Shown in pieces: positions 61,501 to 64,000 of a stretch of DNA of 64,000 nucleotides; position 1 is the stretch's first letter, and each line of letters opens with the position of its first letter. Where the stretch lies: assembly GCA_007449985.2 (NCBI GenBank), contig VIIQ02000834.1, positions 21,866-85,865 of the forward strand. Reading direction: 5' to 3'. A model generated the notes under the pieces. It was not told the DNA's origin and ran no database searches. It saw only the letters and a program-made list of their open reading frames with translations. The position numbers and the translations under genes are program-made. This stretch comes from Desmodesmus armatus (Eukaryota; Chlorophyta; Chlorophyceae; Sphaeropleales; Scenedesmaceae).

Positions 61501-62796
61501 AAAATAGTGTCAGTCATGGTGCGACCCAGTAACCAGCAAGCTGGACCCCCTGAGGTTGGTGCGCTAATGTCCCGCCCACCAGCGCATTGCCGTGCGCACC
61601 TGGTAGAAGACCAACCTGCTGCGCAGCGGCGACAGCCTCAGCATCATCACCCAAACAGGTCAGGGCCGTATGGCGGGGCACAACACGGAAGGAGCCTGCA
61701 CAACAGGTGGCCACACTGAGTTAGAACCATCGGGCCTCTGCATGACAGGTGTACAAGGCACTTGGACTGATAGGGGTAAAGTGCCGAAGGACGTCACACA
61801 CCTGATGCAATCAGAGCAAAAGTGCAAAGCAGCATGAGCATCATTTCATGCACACCTTGTATGTCAGCCACAGCTGTTGTGATAAGTCGCCACCCACCAC
61901 CCTGCATACGCCGGCCGACTCACCATCTTCAGTGCTCTGGCCAGGCACCGCAGCACACCCAGGACAGCATGCCGCAGGACCAAGCTGTGAGCGCCCAATG
62001 TCAGCTGCCACAGCAGCTATGCTGCACCACGCTGCGCACACCGCCCGCCACTGCTCCCACGCAGCGCTGAGGTGCCTGAACAAGACAGAGAGTACATGGC
62101 GTGAGATGCATGTGAGCCCCATGAAAGTTGGCGGTGGATGACCAGTCCTATGGCGTTGGTATACAAAGAGGTGTATGCTGTAGATGCAGCAACAGAGGAT
62201 GAGCGCCACAATGGCCCAATGTTGGCCCATGATTAGGAGCGGGCTTTGGCCACAGTACACAGCATACAACTATGCACAACCACAGCTACAGCTATCACTG
62301 TAATGGTCCCCGTACATGCTCAATGCATGCTACAGCTGCCGGCACTGACACTGCCAGCATGAAGGCTCACACACAGGGAAAAGTCGGCCTTGGCACCCAC
62401 CTGTCATCATGGGTAGGAGTGCACTGGACAGCTTGGGCAGCAAGGGGGCATACACGTCTGCGCTTGCTGCCACCTTGCTGAGGGCCTCCGCCAGTGCAGT
62501 GGCGCTCAGACCAGACTGAAACATCGGTGTGTACAGGTCCAAGAGCTGCGTGCTGAACCAAACACCAGGCTGCACGGGAGCGTTGCCAAAAAAGCCCGCT
62601 GCTGCTGCCTGTACCTCCCATTGCTTGTCACAGCAAGCACACCCCACTGTGGGGACTGGCAGCCAAAAGCTGGCCCCCAGGACATGGCATGCCACCAGTC
62701 GCATGCTGACAATCTGTAGGAGCATTTGAGCCGGCTGTTCAACATCATCTTGCTCCTGGGCTTCCGCAGTGCCCTGCTGCTGCTGCTGCTGCTGCC

Positions 62797-62832
<36 letters not shown>

Positions 62833-63439
62833 CTGCTGCTGCTGCTGCTGGTTGTGCTGCTGTTGCTGATCGGCTGGTCGATCTGGCTGGTGCTGGGCAG
62901 CGTTCAGCAACTGGGCTGCTGGGCTGCCAGTTTTGCCCAAGCTCTTCCCTGTCTGGAGGCTGATGTATAAGGCAGCAGCAAGAGTGTCTGATAAGGGATG
63001 CTGCCACTGACTGTGTTGCACAGTGTAGTGCTGAATCAATCTGCTGGTGGTTGCTGGTGTCGGCATCGAAAGCCCTGTACTGCTGTGCCAGCTGCCGGTT
63101 CTGCACGTTGGCCTTGTCCCAGTTCTGCTGTGCTGCCTGGTTGCGCTCCTCCCACTCTGACAGGCCTGCTGGCTCCGCTGTGCTGCAGCCATCACCATCA
63201 TCTGACTGATGCAGACGTGGCCGGCCACTGCCGCGACTCCCAGGCGGCAACTGGCCAGTTCGATTTGATCTAGGTCGTTTGCGGTTCTCTTCTGCTATGT
63301 TTGCTGCTTGCTGCTCTACTGTGACGAAATTCAGCTGGATCTTAGCATTCATTGCATTGATGCTGTTGGATGAAGATGCAGCAGGGTGTTTACTGGGTTT
63401 GATATCATACATCTTTCGTGGGCCGCATTCATCTGACAT
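58592..63439 (-). CDS. KDZ (Kyakuja-Dileera-Zisupton) family transposase
   Basis: Cut-and-paste transposase family known from fungi, algae and animals. Exons: 62401-63439, 61924-62075, 61600-61695, 60782-61450, 60396-60593, 59990-60135, 59241-59822, 58592-58900. Start MSDECGPRKMYDIKP; then Gln-rich sequence with ~20 CAG codons and a Cys cluster CACCDKQW. The LLDLYTPMFQSGLSATALAEAL region and a second cluster CCPGCAAVP follow. The catalytic core has TDAMVKANRY (first Asp), CGVAGVVCTHGQPLLG, VLFLDTGCTFAAHW (second Asp), WWHGRGHGSEC and GRRVGENCEHTWAAVRAV (Glu). These match the order of KDZ core motifs and all three acidic residues are present. A Lys/Arg-rich coiled region and TLEELQLQRMERARAV close the protein. 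All joins are in phase except exon 1 to exon 2, off by one base, so a small exon or an indel is missing there. Confidence 0.88.
58905..58997 (+). repeat. ~47-bp tandem duplication near transposase exon 8 acceptor
   Basis: GGGAATAAGATGAGGGTRCG, GAGACAGCRCAACAGATRCA and AACGG are repeated twice, next to the acceptor at 58901. Confidence 0.88.
62769..62862 (-). repeat. CAG-rich coding microsatellite in transposase exon 1
   Basis: Interrupted CTG/GCTGCT triplets on the plus strand encode poly-Gln then poly-Ala in the transposase N-terminal region. Confidence 0.85.
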
Positions 63440-63769
63440 ATCGTTTCATCGGCATGACTAATCTGCCGTTTGACTAACCTGCAGTGGGATGGAGTGCTGG
63501 GAACCATGTGATGACAGGAAGGCTGGGAGCAGGACTTCACTATCGACGATCTCATTGGTTACCCGTAATTCAATCAGTAAGTTGTCACTGCTTCAAGGAC
63601 CAGGCAGCCAGGCCAGGCAGTCACGCCCAGTCACGCCGAGTCATGGGCTGATCTTTATGTGGCTACAGGTGGACTGATTGCGGAGGCTAATTTTCAGGCC
63701 CAACAGCATTGTTTTCCATGTCATATCATGTTGTGATGCCTGAGCCTGGCTGGGCCTCCCTAGCTGGCT

Positions 63770-63815
<46 letters not shown>

Positions 63816-63925
63816 TGCTGGCCAAGTGGAAATCCCAACAATGCCACTTGAAAAGCCCTTGTCACCACCCACATGGGACACGCCCGCCTGCAGCTGTATC
63901 TGGCCTCTGGTATTGTCCCCGTATG
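63440..63925. promoter_or_regulatory. Transposase upstream region
   Basis: The 486 bases between the transposase start and the right inverted repeat should carry its promoter. It contains a 45-base G run at 63770-63814 and CAGGCAGCCAGGCCAGGCAG-type short repeats near 63600-63620. No core promoter motif was recognised. Confidence 0.4.
63770..63814 (+). repeat. Uninterrupted 45-base poly-G
   Basis: A pure G run followed by ATGCTGG. It could form G-quadruplexes, its true length is uncertain in any assembly, and it sits just inside the right inverted repeat. Confidence 0.9.
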
Positions 63926-63998
63926 TGGTACGCAACCCTCCCATATATGGGTATAGTACCCTACCCTATACTGCACTGGTTACCATGAGACTTAGCTG
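63926..63998 (-). repeat. Right terminal inverted repeat
   Basis: The reverse complement reads CAGCTAAGTCTCATGGTAAC, then TAGGGTAGGGTA and CCCATATATGGG, matching 51000-51073. Only two bases follow it in the window. Confidence 0.9.
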
Positions 63999-64000
63999 GC

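Larger units (their letters stand above)
51000..63998. mobile_element. Candidate ~13-kb KDZ-type DNA transposon
   Basis: Bounded by inverted repeats 51000-51073 and 63926-63998 (about 73 bases, a few mismatches, starting CAGCTAAGTCTCATGG). Two genes start about 600 bases inside each end and converge: an Ala/Gln-rich protein gene (51602-54444, +) and a KDZ transposase (58592-63439, -). The centre holds a ~170-bp tandem array. The target-site duplication cannot be tested because only two bases remain beyond the right end. That the repeats are the element's true termini is inference from position and orientation. Confidence 0.65.

Overview
The window reads as nuclear DNA of a eukaryotic alga, most probably a chlorophyte. 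Genes are split by many short GT-AG (occasionally GC-AG) introns, coding sequence is full of CAG/CTG runs giving poly-Gln and poly-Ala, introns carry long C/G tracts, and the enzyme genes have plastid- or mitochondrion-style N-terminal extensions. The genus is not determinable from what I can see. Exon boundaries were read by eye from splice signals, reading phase and conserved protein motifs. For four genes the predicted exons sum to an intact reading frame, which is a strong internal check: TruB 546 aa, SERCA-type Ca2+-ATPase 1054 aa, histone H3 variant 138 aa and F-box/LRR protein 628 aa.

Layout. 1-1009 (-): 3' part of a gene with a PIH1/CS-like (p23/alpha-crystallin fold) domain; an inverted paralogue lies at 13756-16778 (+). 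2050-6706 (-): phosphoribosylamine-glycine ligase (GARS, purine synthesis), with an apparent 2-nt frameshift. 7277-11826 (-): TruB-type tRNA pseudouridine synthase. 18568-21508 (+): polytopic membrane protein of unknown family. 22250-23303 (-): divergent, intron-containing histone H3 variant. 24646-37471 (-): 25-exon SERCA-type calcium pump. 37878-42172 (+): F-box/LRR protein, whose second intron holds a 1,063-bp hAT-like MITE with perfect 8-bp target duplication. 45206-48738 (-): membrane-anchored alpha/beta hydrolase. 49533-50580 (-): 5'-truncated inverted copy of the F-box/LRR gene.

From 51000 to 63998 the sequence is bounded by ~73-bp near-identical inverted repeats. It contains a KDZ (Kyakuja-Dileera-Zisupton) type transposase gene (58592-63439, -), a convergent gene for an Ala/Gln-rich acidic/basic nuclear-looking protein (51602-54444, +) and a ~170-bp tandem array. 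I interpret it as a ~13-kb KDZ transposon carrying an accessory gene; this is the most interesting object in the window.

A second theme is that introns of GARS, TruB and the Ca2+-ATPase contain partial copies ('ghosts') of the adjacent exon: 5' halves with their acceptor lie upstream, 3' halves with their donor lie downstream. The extreme case is Ca2+-ATPase exon 18, whose 5' half plus acceptor exists in nine tandem units (141-bp period for the seven closest), all in frame with the real exon. This points to frequent short tandem duplication in this genome.
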